Shown here: positions 9,130-21,277 of the stretch, one piece after another | How the letters are laid out: every line of letters begins with the position of its first letter | How positions within the stretch are numbered: the first letter of the stretch is position 1 | From: Mesorhizobium sp. J428 | Lineage (GTDB): Bacteria; Pseudomonadota; Alphaproteobacteria; Rhizobiales; Rhizobiaceae | Length of the DNA: 64,000 bases | Direction of reading: 5' to 3' | NCBI RefSeq assembly: GCF_024699925.1 | Contig: NZ_JAJOMX010000001.1 | Location: 4,812,001 to 4,876,000 of the forward strand | Notes under the pieces: model-generated | Databases searched by the model: none | What the model was told of the DNA's origin: nothing | The model's input: only the letters and a program-made list of their open reading frames with translations | Translations under genes and position numbers: made by a program

Positions 9130-9205
9130 GGGCGCGTAGCTCAGCTGGTAGAGCAACGGACTTTTAATCTGTAGGTCATGGGTTCGAGTCCCATCGCGCT
9201 CACCA
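9130..9205 (+). tRNA. tRNA-Lys (TTT)
   Basis: A 76-base cloverleaf with acceptor GGGCGCG paired to CGCGCTC, anticodon loop CTTTTAA carrying TTT, T-arm GGGTTCGAGTCCC and an encoded CCA. Confidence 0.97.
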
Positions 9206-9350
9206 TCGTTTAGACCATCGGCCCACAGCGAGAGAGCGGTCCCGAGGTCGGGCTTCCCAGCGTCCCTTCGCCACGCCAAGGTGAATGGCGCGTGACGGGG
9301 CGGGGCGTTATATCCGGGCCGTCATTTGCATTCGAAGGCGGGCAGGCGGC

Positions 9351-10097
9351 GTGGCGATCGATATTGGATATCTGAGCGCGGTGGGGGCAGGCGCATTGTC
9401 GTTCCTGTCGCCCTGCGTGCTGCCGCTCGTGCCGCCTTATCTCTGCTACATGGCGGGCGTGTCGGTCGAGGAATTCCGCAATCCCGACGGGACGGCCACC
9501 GCCACGGCCAACCGGACGGCGCTGCTCTCCGCTTCGCTCGCCTTCGTGCTCGGCTTCTCCACCGTATTCGTCGCACTGGGGGCCGGCGCCTCGTCGATCG
9601 GGCAATTGCTCAGGGTTTGGCAGCAGCCACTCGCCATGGCAGCGGGGCTCGCCATCATCCTGATGGGGCTGAATTTCCTCGGCGTCGTGCGCATCCCCTT
9701 CCTGTCGCGTGAGGCCCGCTTCCAGGCCGGCGGACAGCCGGCGTCGATGACCGCCGCCTATGTGATGGGGCTCGCCTTCGCCTTCGGCTGGACGCCCTGC
9801 ATCGGACCGGTGCTCGGGCCGATCCTCACGCTCGCCGGCGGGCGCGATACGGTGGCCGACGGCGCGGCGCTGCTCGCAGCCTATTCGGCCGGGCTCGGCA
9901 TCCCCTTCATTGTCGCGGCTCTGTTCTCGGGTGCGTTCATGCGCTTCGCCTCCCGCTTTCGCGCGCATCTCGGCCGGGTGGAGAAGGTCATGGGCGCGCT
10001 GCTGGTGGTGGCCGGCGTGCTGTTCCTCACCGGCGGGATCCAGAAGGCGTCCTACTGGCTGCTGGAGACGTTCCCGGCCCTCGGCACACTCGGCTGA
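9351..10097 (+). CDS. ccdA: Cytochrome c biogenesis protein CcdA (DsbD-type thiol transporter)
   Basis: Integral membrane protein of 248 residues with about six transmembrane helices. It moves reducing equivalents across the inner membrane for cytochrome c maturation or periplasmic disulfide reduction. The redox cysteines are in SPCVLPLVPPYLCY (helix 1) and FGWTPCIGPVLGP (helix 4), the two signature blocks of CcdA. The GTG at 9351 gives the usual length; a longer in-frame ATG at 9285 would add a non-conserved charged extension. No thioredoxin partner is adjacent. Confidence 0.88.
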   Translation: MAIDIGYLSAVGAGALSFLSPCVLPLVPPYLCYMAGVSVEEFRNPDGTATATANRTALLSASLAFVLGFSTVFVALGAGASSIGQLLRVWQQPLAMAAGLAIILMGLNFLGVVRIPFLSREARFQAGGQPASMTAAYVMGLAFAFGWTPCIGPVLGPILTLAGGRDTVADGAALLAAYSAGLGIPFIVAALFSGAFMRFASRFRAHLGRVEKVMGALLVVAGVLFLTGGIQKASYWLLETFPALGTLG

Positions 10098-10102
10098 GCC
10101 TT

Positions 10103-11010
10103 CTATGTCCGCGACGGGAACGTCGCGAGGATCACTCCGCCCATGACCAGCGCAATCCCCGCCGCATGGAACGGCTGGAACGTCTCGCCGAGGAAGATCA
10201 CGGCCATCGTCACGGCGAAGGGTGGCATCAGATACATGAAGATGCCGGCTAGCGAAGCGCCCAGCGCGCGCACGCGTACTGAAAGCCGGAAAACGCCAGC
10301 AGCGAGGCGAAGACGACGATGCCGGCGATGGAAATCCAGTCCGAAGGCTGATCCGGCATCGAGCCGCCGAGCGCGAATTCGATGGCAGCGAACGGGGCAA
10401 GCATCAGCGTGGCGACCGACGCGACAAGACCGAAGAGGCCAAGATTGGATACGCCGCGCAGATCCGGAGAGCGGTAGAGGATAGAATAGACCGCCCAGCA
10501 GAAGGCGGCGGCGACGAACAGAACGTCGCCCCAGTGGAAATCGAGCCGCAACAGGTCGGTGAGATCGCCCTTGAGCACGATGACGGCGACACCGGCAAAG
10601 GCGATCGCGGAGCCGATCGCCTCGCGCATTCCGATCGCGCGGCCGAAGAAGGCTGCCTCGATCAGGATGATGAATACGGACGAACTGGTCATGATCAGCG
10701 TGCCGTTGGTCGCGGTGGTGCTTGTGAGCGCCAGATAGACGCCTGCGCCGCACACAACCATGCCAAGGAAGGAGAGTGTTGTGACCAGCCCCGGCCGCGA
10801 CGTCAGTACCGTCCAAAATATCTGCCGCTCTCGCAGCAGGAACGGCGTCAGAACCAGCGCCACAAGCGCCCAACGGATGAAGGCGAGGGTGAACGGCGCC
10901 ACGTCGCCGATCACCGCGCGGCCGAAGATCAGGTTGGTTGAGAACAGAAGCGGCGTCGCCAGCATTACCAGCACCGCAAGCGCGTTCGCGCGAGTCGTCT
11001 CGTTAGCCAT
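10103..11010 (-). CDS. EamA/DMT-family transporter, frameshifted
   Basis: Ten-helix drug/metabolite exporter of the EamA family, about 302 residues once repaired. The first part ([13 protein letters not shown] to FSGFQY) is read in one frame from 11010. The last helices ([20 protein letters not shown] to the C-terminus) continue in another. The break lies near 10275. Restoring one missing C on the plus strand there (GC to GCC) gives [14 protein letters not shown], the normal family reading. As written the product stops after about 254 residues. Substrate unknown. It diverges from glmU across a 95-base gap. Confidence 0.8.
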
Positions 11011-11060
11011 TCGTTCGCCAGCTCCCATCGCCTCGCATTGGAGCGGACGCGGCCGGGTGA

Positions 11061-12463
<1,403 letters not shown>

Positions 12464-12690
12464 GGGCGTTGCCTCCGCCTGAGGGGAGCCGCCGACGGTC
12501 TTGCGACGAGCAAGTTCAAATGTTCGCTGTGCTGTAAGACTTCCTGAAAACTATTCTGTCATGCTCGGAACAATCGTGGCGGTCGTCCGCTGCAATGGAT
12601 TGAAACCAAGTTTGACTTCCGGCCGGGCCGCGCGCTGCCTACATGAGCGACGCATTGGCGAATTCCGGGCGAATCGAGGGGTAGGTCTGC

Positions 12691-14514
12691 ATGTGCGGTA
12701 TCGTAGGCATCGTCGGCTCGACGCCGGTCGCGCCGCTGATCGTGGAGGCACTCAAGCGGCTCGAATATCGCGGCTATGATTCCGCCGGCGTCGCCACCGT
12801 CGAGCACGGCAAGCTCGAACGCCGCCGTGCCGAAGGCAAACTGGTCAATCTCGAACGCCGCTTGAAGGCAGAGCCGCTCGACGGTTTCATCGGCATCGGC
12901 CACACCCGATGGGCGACGCATGGCGTGCCGAACGAGGTCAACGCCCATCCGCATTTCTCCAAGGATGTCGCGATCGTCCATAACGGCATCATCGAGAACT
13001 TCGCCGAGCTGAAGGCGGAGCTGCAGAAGGACGGCTACGAGTTCACCTCGCAGACCGATACGGAAGTCGTCGCGCATCTGGTGTCGCGCGAACTCGCGCG
13101 GGGCAAGTCGCCGAAGGACGCCGCCTTCGCTACGCTGAAGCGGCTGGAAGGCGCTTTCGCGCTCGCGATCATGTTCCGCGGCGATGAAGACCTGATTGTC
13201 GGCGCCCGGAACGGCCCGCCGCTGGCCGTCGGGCACGGGGAGGGCGAGATGTATCTCGGCTCCGACGCGATCGCGCTCGCGCCCTTCACGAACTCGATCA
13301 CCTATCTCGAGGATGGCGACTGGGTGGTGGTGCGCCGCAACGAGATGCAGATCCACGACATGTCGGGCGCCCCGGTGGAGCGCAAACGCACCCAGTCGGT
13401 GGGCACGTCCTTCCTGGTGGACAAGGGCAATTTCCACCATTTCATGCAGAAGGAAATCCACGAGCAGCCGGAGGTGATCTCCCACACGCTCGCCAACTAT
13501 CTCGATTTCACTACGGGTTCGGCGAAGCCGATCGAGCTGCCGTTCGACTTCGCCAAGATCGACCGGCTGTCGATTTCGGCCTGCGGCACCGCCTATCTCG
13601 CCGGGCTGATCGGCAAATACTGGTTCGAGCGGCTGGCGCGGCTGCCGGTCGACATCGACGTGGCATCGGAGTTTCGCTACCGCGAGATGCCGATCTCGCC
13701 CGACAGCGCGGCGCTGTTCATTTCGCAGTCCGGTGAGACGGCCGATACGCTGGCTTCGCTGCGCTACTGCCGCAAGGCGGGCGTGCCGATCACGGCGATC
13801 GTCAACGTGCGCGAGTCGACCATCGCGCGCGAATCCGATGCGATCTTCCCCACGCTGGCAGGGCCGGAGATCGGCGTGGCCTCGACGAAAGCCTTCACCT
13901 GCCAGCTCGCCGTGCTCGCGTCGCTCGCCGTCAGGGCTGCGCGCGCGCGCGGCCATGTCGATGCGAAGCAGGAGCAGGTGCTGGTACGCCAGCTTGCCGA
14001 GACGCCGCGCATCGCCAGCCAGGTGCTGAAGCTCGCGGAGCAGATCGAGAAGGTGTCGCGCCAGCTTTCGAAGGTGAAGAACGTGCTCTACCTGGGGCGT
14101 GACACGAACTATCCATTGGCGATGGAAGGCGCACTGAAACTCAAGGAAATCAGCTATATACACGCGGAAGGCTACGCTGCGGGCGAGCTGAAGCACGGCC
14201 CGATCGCGCTGATTGACGAGAAGATGCCGGTGATCGTCATCGCGCCGCACGACCGCATCTTCGAAAAGACGGTGTCCAACATGCAGGAGGTCGCGGCGCG
14301 TGGCGGCAAGATCATCCTGATCACCGACCAGAAGGGCGCCGCACAGACCAGCCTGCAGACGATGGAGACGATCGTGCTGCCGGACGTGCCGGAAATCATC
14401 ACCCCGATCGTCTATGCGCTGCCGATCCAGATGCTGGCTTATTACACGGCGGTGTTCATGGGCACCGACGTCGACCAGCCGCGCAACCTGGCCAAGTCGG
14501 TCACGGTGGAGTGA
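12691..14514 (+). CDS. glmS: Glutamine-fructose-6-phosphate aminotransferase (isomerizing)
   Basis: Glucosamine-6-phosphate synthase of 607 residues, the first step of the hexosamine pathway that GlmU completes. The N-terminal class II glutaminase domain starts MCGIVGIVG, with Cys2 as nucleophile after Met removal, and contains GHTRWATHG. Two SIS sugar-isomerase domains follow (from about residue 285; SACGTAYLAG, SQSGETADT). The C-terminal ...NLAKSVTVE tail is conserved. Intact in frame. Confidence 0.97.
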   Translation: MCGIVGIVGSTPVAPLIVEALKRLEYRGYDSAGVATVEHGKLERRRAEGKLVNLERRLKAEPLDGFIGIGHTRWATHGVPNEVNAHPHFSKDVAIVHNGIIENFAELKAELQKDGYEFTSQTDTEVVAHLVSRELARGKSPKDAAFATLKRLEGAFALAIMFRGDEDLIVGARNGPPLAVGHGEGEMYLGSDAIALAPFTNSITYLEDGDWVVVRRNEMQIHDMSGAPVERKRTQSVGTSFLVDKGNFHHFMQKEIHEQPEVISHTLANYLDFTTGSAKPIELPFDFAKIDRLSISACGTAYLAGLIGKYWFERLARLPVDIDVASEFRYREMPISPDSAALFISQSGETADTLASLRYCRKAGVPITAIVNVRESTIARESDAIFPTLAGPEIGVASTKAFTCQLAVLASLAVRAARARGHVDAKQEQVLVRQLAETPRIASQVLKLAEQIEKVSRQLSKVKNVLYLGRDTNYPLAMEGALKLKEISYIHAEGYAAGELKHGPIALIDEKMPVIVIAPHDRIFEKTVSNMQEVAARGGKIILITDQKGAAQTSLQTMETIVLPDVPEIITPIVYALPIQMLAYYTAVFMGTDVDQPRNLAKSVTVE

Positions 14515-14553
14515 CCGCAGTCATCGGTTCATTTTCCTGCCGCAGTGCAATAT

Positions 14554-14593
14554 GAAGGAGGCCATGCGCGCCTCCTTCCGGTCCCACCGATGA
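14554..14593 (+). promoter_or_regulatory. Hairpin and mini-ORF at the DUF502 start
   Basis: A perfect 9-bp inverted repeat, GAAGGAGGC/GCCTCCTTC (14554-14562 with 14570-14578, seven-base loop), contains a strong Shine-Dalgarno-like GGAGG. A nine-codon ORF (ATG 14564 to TGA 14593) begins in the loop and ends overlapping the DUF502 ATG at 14590 (ATGA). There is no T run, so this is not a standard terminator. It may control ribosome access to the downstream gene. Confidence 0.4.
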
Positions 14594-15237
14594 CACGTCT
14601 GCGGAACTATTTCCTCGCCGGGCTGATCGTCTGCGCGCCTCTCGCCATAACGGCCTATCTGGTGTGGTCGTTCATCCACTGGGTCGACGGCTGGGTGAAG
14701 CCCTACATCCCGGTGCGCTACAATCCCGACAATTACCTGCCGTTTGCGGTGCCCGGCTTCGGGTTAATCGTGGCGCTGATGATGATCACGCTGGTCGGCT
14801 TCCTCGCGGCCAATTTCATCGGCCGCGCCATCGTGCATTCGGGCGAGCGGGTCGTCGGACGCATTCCGCTGGTGACGAACCTCTATGGCGGGCTGAAGAA
14901 GATCTTCTCGACCGTGCTCGCCAACCGTTCGGATCTCTTTCAGCGCGTTGGACTGGTGGAATGGCCGCGACGCGGCCTGTGGTCGATCGTGCTGATCCCA
15001 CGCCAGCAGCCGACGGAAATCAACGAAGCGCTCTCGGAGAAGGAAGGGAAGACGATCGCCGTCTTCCGCCCGATCTCGCCCAACATCACCACCGGCTACA
15101 TCATGTCCGTCGCCGAGAAGGACGTGATACCGCTGAAGATGTCGATCGAGGAGGCGGCGCGGTTTTTGATTTCGGCGGGGCTGGTGACGCCGGACGAGGA
15201 TACGAAACCGGTCGGGAAGGTGGAGAAGGACAGGTAG
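14590..15237 (+). CDS. DUF502 family membrane protein
   Basis: Protein of 215 residues in the DUF502 family. Two N-terminal transmembrane helices (NYFLAGLIVCAPLAITAYLV and a second near PGFGLIVALMMITLVG) are followed by a soluble domain containing TNLYGGLKKIFSTV and PTTxGY-like blocks (SPNITTGYIM). The ATG at 14590 gives the common family start MTRLRNYF; a GTG at 14545 would add a non-conserved leader. Function unknown. It lies 75 bases after glmS and converges on recG. Confidence 0.85.
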   Translation: MTRLRNYFLAGLIVCAPLAITAYLVWSFIHWVDGWVKPYIPVRYNPDNYLPFAVPGFGLIVALMMITLVGFLAANFIGRAIVHSGERVVGRIPLVTNLYGGLKKIFSTVLANRSDLFQRVGLVEWPRRGLWSIVLIPRQQPTEINEALSEKEGKTIAVFRPISPNITTGYIMSVAEKDVIPLKMSIEEAARFLISAGLVTPDEDTKPVGKVEKDR

Positions 15238-15287
15238 GTCCTGCTTTTATGACGGCCGAGTGGGAGGGCGAAGAAATCCTCCAACGC

Positions 15288-17396
15288 TCACCCGGCTCTT
15301 AGCAGCCGCACCGCCTCGTCGCGGCCGAATAGGTAGAGCAGCAGCCTGACGGCCTCGCCGCGCTCGGAGACGAGCTCGGGGTCTCGCGAGAGGAGCAGGC
15401 GCGCGTCGTCGCGGGCGACTTCGAGAAGGTCGGCGTGGAATTCGATGCGGGCAACCTGGAAGCCCGGCGTGCCGGACTGCTTCGTTCCCAGGAGGTCGCC
15501 CTCGCCGCGCAGCTTGAGGTCCTCCTCGGAGATGACGAACCCGTCCTCGGTCTCGCGCATCGCCGAGAGGCGCTTGTGCGCCGTCTCGCCGAGCGGGGCC
15601 ATGTAGAGGAGCACGCAGGTCGACGGCTTGTCGCCGCGTCCGACGCGGCCGCGCAACTGGTGCAACTGAGCGAGGCCAAAGCGCTCGGCGTGCTCGATGA
15701 CGATGATCGTCGCGTCCGGCACGTCAACGCCGACCTCTATGACGGTCGTTGCCACGAGCACGCGCGTCTCGCCCGCCTTGAAGGCGCGCATCGCCTCGTC
15801 CTTCTCCGCACCCTTCATGCGGCCGTGCACCAGGCCGACGCGATCGCCGAACACAGGCTTCAGCGAGGCGTAGCGATCCTCGGCCGAGGTCAGCTTGATC
15901 TCGTCGGACTCTTCCACCAGCGGGCAGATCCAGTAGATCTTCTGGCCTTCCGCGACCGCCGCCTGCATGCGCTCAATGAGATCGTCCAGCCGGTCGAGCG
16001 GCAGGGTCACCGTGTTTATCGGCCGCCGGCCGGCAGGCTTCTCGGTCAGCCGCGACACGTCCATATCGCCGAAGGCGGTGAGCACCAGGGTGCGCGGGAT
16101 CGGCGTGGCCGTCATCACCAGCATGTCAGGCGCCGTGCCCTTGGCGGTGATGGCAAGGCGCTGGTGCACGCCGAAGCGGTGCTGCTCGTCGACAATCGCG
16201 AGGCCGAGGTCGTGATATTCGACGCCCTCCTGAAACAGCGCATGGGTGCCGATGACGATGTGAATCGAACCGTCCGCCAGCCCCTCCAGCAATTCGCTGC
16301 GTTCGCGGCCCTTTTCGCGGCCGGTGAGCACCGCGGCCTTCAGACCGGCCTTCGCCGCCAGCGGCGCGATGGTCGCATGATGCTGGCGTGCGAGGATCTC
16401 GGTCGGGGCCATCAGCGCCGACTGCGCACCGGCTTCCGCCGCGCGGGCCATGGCGAGAAGAGCAACGACCGTCTTGCCGGAGCCGACATCGCCCTGCAGC
16501 AGGCGCAGCATCCGCTCCGGCTTCTCCATGTCGGCATGGATTTCGGCGAGCGCCATCTGCTGAGAATTGGTCAGCGAATAGGGCAGGGCGTCGCGGATCG
16601 CCTGTTCCAGTCTGCCGTCGCCTTCGAGCGGCCGCCCGGAAAGCCGCCGCGTGCGGGCCCTGACCAGCGCCAGCGACACCTGGCCGGCGAGCAGTTCGTC
16701 ATAGGCGAGACGTCGCCAGGCGGCGTTCTCCGGCGATACGTCGATCGGATCGGCCGGGTTGTGGATGCGTCCCAGGGCATCGGAGAAGGCGGGGAACGTG
16801 TGCGCCTTCATCACACTCGCATCCTGCCACTCCGGCAGCGCGGGCAACCGCGCCAGCGCCTGGGTGATCGCCTTGCGCAGCGCGCGTCCCGACAGGCCGG
16901 CCGTCAGCGGATAGACGGGCTCGACCAGCGGCAGGTCCTCGTCCTTGCCGAGCACGGCGATGTGGTCAGGATGCACCATGGTCGGCCGGCCGTTGAACCA
17001 CTCCATCCGGCCGGAGATGATGACTGTCTCGCCCACCGGAAGCTGCTTTTCCAGCCATTCGCGATGGCCGCGGAAGAAGGTCAGGCCGATCTCGCCGGTG
17101 TCGTCATGGGCGAACACGCGATAGGGCACCGAGCGGTTGCCGCGCGGCGGCGGCTGGTGGCGGTCGACGCGCACCTCCAGCGTTACGATCGCACCTTCCG
17201 GCGACAGCGCGATGCCCGGCCGGTTGCGCCGGTCGATCACCGAATGGGGAAGGGTGAAGACGAGGTCGCCGATTCGCGCCCCGCGCCCGGCCACGTCGGC
17301 CGGCACGACATTGTCGATCAGCCTGGCCGTGCGCTCGCCGACGCCGTCGAGGGAGGTGATGGGCGCGAAGAGCGGATCGAGGAGGGAGGGGCGCAT
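15288..17396 (-). CDS. recG: ATP-dependent DNA helicase RecG
   Basis: RecG remodels stalled replication forks and branched recombination intermediates. The protein has 702 residues: N-terminal wedge/OB-fold domain, then superfamily 2 helicase motifs including Walker A GDVGSGKTVV, motif II DEQHRFG, motif III TATPIPRT, and the C-terminal QLRGRVGRG motif VI. The ATG at 17396 (MRPSLLDPLF) is preferred to an upstream start that would add 18 non-conserved residues. It diverges from sdhE. Confidence 0.96.
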   Translation of the reverse strand: MRPSLLDPLFAPITSLDGVGERTARLIDNVVPADVAGRGARIGDLVFTLPHSVIDRRNRPGIALSPEGAIVTLEVRVDRHQPPPRGNRSVPYRVFAHDDTGEIGLTFFRGHREWLEKQLPVGETVIISGRMEWFNGRPTMVHPDHIAVLGKDEDLPLVEPVYPLTAGLSGRALRKAITQALARLPALPEWQDASVMKAHTFPAFSDALGRIHNPADPIDVSPENAAWRRLAYDELLAGQVSLALVRARTRRLSGRPLEGDGRLEQAIRDALPYSLTNSQQMALAEIHADMEKPERMLRLLQGDVGSGKTVVALLAMARAAEAGAQSALMAPTEILARQHHATIAPLAAKAGLKAAVLTGREKGRERSELLEGLADGSIHIVIGTHALFQEGVEYHDLGLAIVDEQHRFGVHQRLAITAKGTAPDMLVMTATPIPRTLVLTAFGDMDVSRLTEKPAGRRPINTVTLPLDRLDDLIERMQAAVAEGQKIYWICPLVEESDEIKLTSAEDRYASLKPVFGDRVGLVHGRMKGAEKDEAMRAFKAGETRVLVATTVIEVGVDVPDATIIVIEHAERFGLAQLHQLRGRVGRGDKPSTCVLLYMAPLGETAHKRLSAMRETEDGFVISEEDLKLRGEGDLLGTKQSGTPGFQVARIEFHADLLEVARDDARLLLSRDPELVSERGEAVRLLLYLFGRDEAVRLLRAG

Positions 17397-17485
17397 CGGC
17401 CGAACATAGCCGCCGAAAGGGGTCACGCAAGGCTGACATCTGCGGATCAAGGCGCTATATGCGCCCTCTCTGAAGGAATTTCCCC

Positions 17486-17773
17486 ATGACCGGAACGACC
17501 CGCTCCAGCGCCGACCTCGATCCGCGCCGCCGCAAGGCGCTGTTCCGCTCGTGGCATCGCGGCACGCGTGAGATGGACCTGATCCTCGGCGGCTTCGCCG
17601 ACGACCATATCGGCGAGCTGACCGACGCCGAACTCGATCTCTACGAAACCATCCTCGACCAGCTCGATCCCTCTCTCTTCAAATGGTTCTCCGGCGAGGA
17701 GCCGGTGCCGGCCGAGCACGACACCGCGGTCTACCGGAAGATTCTCGACCACCGCCGCCACAGGCAGTTCTGA
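17486..17773 (+). CDS. sdhE: Succinate dehydrogenase assembly factor 2 (SdhE, DUF339)
   Basis: SdhE helps attach FAD covalently to the succinate dehydrogenase flavoprotein. The protein has 95 residues, with the signature RGTREMDLILGGF (RGxxE) and the C-terminal FKWFSGEEPVP block. Next to recG and mfd it follows an arrangement common in alphaproteobacteria. The stop is 4 bases before the mfd start. Confidence 0.92.
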   Translation: MTGTTRSSADLDPRRRKALFRSWHRGTREMDLILGGFADDHIGELTDAELDLYETILDQLDPSLFKWFSGEEPVPAEHDTAVYRKILDHRRHRQF

Positions 17774-17776
17774 CGC

Positions 17777-20700
17777 ATGAAACTGATCGATTCATTCGGC
17801 TTCGACGGCATCGACGCCGCGCAGGCAACCATCGACGGCGTGGCCGAGGGGTTTGAACCCTTCGTCGTCGCACGTATCGCGGCGGAAGCGGGGAAGGACC
17901 GCCCGGTGATCTTCGTCGCCCGCGAGGGCCAGCGCCTGCCGGGGATCGTCGAGGCGCTCGCCTTCGCCGACCCGAAGCTGCCCGTGCTCGAACTGCCGGC
18001 CTGGGACTGCCTGCCCTACGACCGCGTCTCGCCGGGCGCCGATACGGCCGCGCGCCGCCTTGACGCGCTCTCCGGCATGATTGCGCTGAAGGAGAAGCCG
18101 CATCGCGCCGTGGTGCTGACCACGGCAAACGCCATCCTGCAGCTGATCCCGCCGCCCGAGATCATCGCGGCACAGGGCTTTTCGGCGCGGCCGGGCAACC
18201 AGGTGAACATGAACACGCTGATCGCACGGCTGGAAGGGTCCGGCTTCGACCGCGTCGGCACGGTGCGCGACGTCGGCGAGTTCGCCGTGCGCGGCGGCAT
18301 TCTCGACCTCTACGCGCCTGGGTACGAACGAGCCGCTGCGGCTCGACTTTTTCGGCGACACACTGGAATCGATCCGCGCCTTCGATCCGGCCACCCAGCT
18401 CACCATCGGCTCGCGGCCGCAGGTGTCGCTGCAGCCGATGAGCGAGGTGGCGCTGACGCCGGACACGATCAGCCGCTTCCGCCGCGGCTATATCGACACG
18501 TTCGGGGCACCGTCGCGGGATGATGCACTCTATGCCGCGGTGAGCGAAGGCCGCCGCTTCGCCGGCATGGAGCACTGGCTGCCGCTGTTCTACGAGCGCC
18601 TCGTCACCGTGTTCGACTACCTGCCCGACGCGCCGGTCGTGTTCGACGCGCTGGCGCATGAGGCAATCGCCGAGCGCCGCACGCAGATCGAGGACCATTA
18701 CGACGCGCGCCTGCGCACGGCCGAATCGAAGAGCCTCGGCGAGGCGGTGCCCTACAAGCCGATTGCGCCCGATCGGATGTATCTGTCCACCGACACGCTG
18801 GCGAAGGCGGGAGCAGGGCGGCTCTCGGTAGACCTGACCGCGTTCGAGGTGCCGCATGTGCCGGGCCGCCGGCTGGTGCACGCGAAGACCAAGGCCGGCC
18901 GCAGCTTCGCGCAGGAACGTGCGGACCCGTCGCAGAATGTGTTCGACCATGCGGTCAACCACATCGCCTCGCTGCGCGCCTCGGGCCGCAAGGTCATGGT
19001 TGCCGGCTGGAGCGAGGGCTCGCTGGACCGGCTGACCCAGATCCTCGACGACCATGGCCTCGGCAACATGGAGCGCGTCGCCTCGCTGGCCGGGCTCGAC
19101 GCGCTGTGGCGCGACAAGGTCGGCCTCGCGGTGCTGCCGCTGGAGCATGGTTTCGAAACCGAAAGGCTGGTCGTCGTCGCCGAGCAGGACCTTCTCGGTG
19201 ACCGGCTGGTGCGCCGGGCGCGGAAGAAGCGCGCCGCCGACTTCATCTCCGAGGCGGCGTCGCTGTCGACCGGCGACATCGTCGTCCACCAGGACCACGG
19301 TATCGGCCGCTTCATCGGGCTGAAGACGATCGAGGCGGCGGGCGCACCGCACGACTGCCTCGAAATCCATTACGCCGGCGACGGACGGCTGTTCCTGCCC
19401 GTCGAGAACATCGAGCTCCTGTCGCGCTTCGGCTCCGACAATGCCGAGGTGGCGCTCGACCGGCTGGGCGGCGGAGCCTGGCAATCGCGCAAGGCGAAGC
19501 TGAAGAAGAGACTGCTCGAAATGGCCGGGCAGTTGATCCGCATCGCCGCCGAGCGCAAGATGCGCGGTGCGCCGTCGCTGGTGCCGGCCGATGGGCTCTA
19601 CGGCGAGTTCGCCGCCCGCTTCCCCTATGACGAGACCGACGACCAGCAGAACGCGATCGATGCGGTGCTGGACGACCTGTCGATCGGCCGGCCGATGGAC
19701 CGGCTGATCTGCGGCGACGTCGGCTTCGGCAAGACGGAAGTGGCGCTGCGCGCGGCCTTCGTGGCGGCCATGGAGGGCTTCCAGGTCGCGGTCGTCGTGC
19801 CGACCACGCTTCTGTCGCGCCAGCACTTCAAGACCTTCTCCGAGCGCTTCAAGGGCCTGCCGGTGCGCGTGCGCCAGGCCTCACGCCTGGTGACGGCGAA
19901 GGAGCTGGCCGAGACCAAGACGGGACTAGCGGACGGTAGCGTCGACATCGTCGTCGGCACCCATGCGCTGCTGGGCTCGTCGATCAAGTTCAAGAACCTC
20001 GGCCTGCTGATCATCGACGAGGAGCAGCATTTCGGCGTCAAGCACAAGGAGCGGCTGAAGGAGCTGAAGAGCGACGTCCATGTACTGACGCTGTCGGCGA
20101 CTCCGATCCCGCGCACGCTGCAGCTGGCGCTTACCGGCGTGCGCGAACTGTCGCTCATCGCCACGCCACCGGTCGACCGCATGGCGGTGCGCACCTTCAT
20201 CTCGCCCTTCGACCCGCTGGTGATCCGCGAGACACTGCTGCGCGAGCGCTATCGCGGCGGGCAGAGCTTCTACGTCGTGCCGCGCATCAGCGACCTGAAG
20301 GAAATCCATGATTTCCTTCGCGAAACCGTTCCGGAACTGAAGGTCGCGACAGCTAATGGTCAGATGCCGGCCGGCGAGCTGGACGACATCATGAACGCCT
20401 TCTACGACGGCCAGTACGACGTGCTGCTCTCGACCACGATCGTCGAATCCGGCCTCGACATCCCGTCGGCCAACACGATGATCGTGCATCGCGCCGACAT
20501 GTTCGGCCTGGCGCAACTCTACCAGTTGCGCGGTCGTGTGGGGCGCTCCAAGGTCCGCGCCTATGCGCTGTTCACCCTGCCGGCGAACCGCAAGCTGACC
20601 GACACCGCCGACCGGCGGCTGAAAGTGCTGCAGTCGCTCGACACGCTGGGCGCCGGCTTCCAGCTCGCCAGCCACGACCTCGATATCCGCGGCGCCGGCA

Positions 20701-21269
20701 ACCTGCTGGGCGAGGAGCAGTCAGGTCACATCAAGGAGGTGGGCTTCGAGCTCTACCAGCAGATGCTGGAGGAGGCGGTCGCCGAGGTGAAGGGCGAGCC
20801 GGAGGCGAGCGACGGCACATGGTCACCGCAGATCACCATCGGCACCGCCGTGATGATCCCCGAGAGCTACGTCGCCGACCTGCAGCTTCGCCTCGGCCTC
20901 TACCGCCGCATCGCCGACCTCGACACACCGGAGGAGATCGACGCCTTCGGCGCCGAGCTGATCGACCGCTTCGGGCCGCTGCCGGACGAGGTGCAGCACC
21001 TGTTGAAGATCGTCTACATCAAGGCGCTGTGCCGTAAGGCGAACGTCGAGAAGCTGGACGCCGGGCCGAAGGGCGTGGTCGTCCAGTTCCGCGACAAGAC
21101 CTTCGCCAACCCGGCAGGGCTGGTGAAGATGATTGCCGAACAGGGCTCGCTGGCAAAGATCCGCGGCGACCAGAGCGTGGTGTTCATCCGGGACTGGCCG
21201 ACCCCAGCGAAGCGGCTGCAGGGATCGGCGGTGGTGATTACGCAGCTGGCGCGGCTGGCGGCGGGGTGA
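17777..21269 (+). CDS. mfd: Transcription-repair coupling factor, frameshifted as written
   Basis: Mfd removes RNA polymerase stalled at DNA lesions and recruits UvrA. The N-terminal UvrB-like domain is read from ATG 17777 to LDLYAPG. The frame then changes near the GGG at 18320-18322, and TNEPLRLDFFGDTLESI continues in the next frame to 21269. Removing one G restores APGTNEPL. The repaired protein is about 1163 residues. Motifs present include GDVGFGKTEVALRAAF (Walker A), DEEQHFGVKHKE (motif II) and QLRGRVGRS (motif VI). The indel may be a sequencing error. Confidence 0.9.
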
Positions 21270-21277
21270 GGCTGCGG

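Noticed and set aside
15435..17489. Open frame of 684 codons antisense to recG
   Set aside because: No recognisable domain; the composition is typical of a shadow frame and RecG motifs are complete on the other strand.
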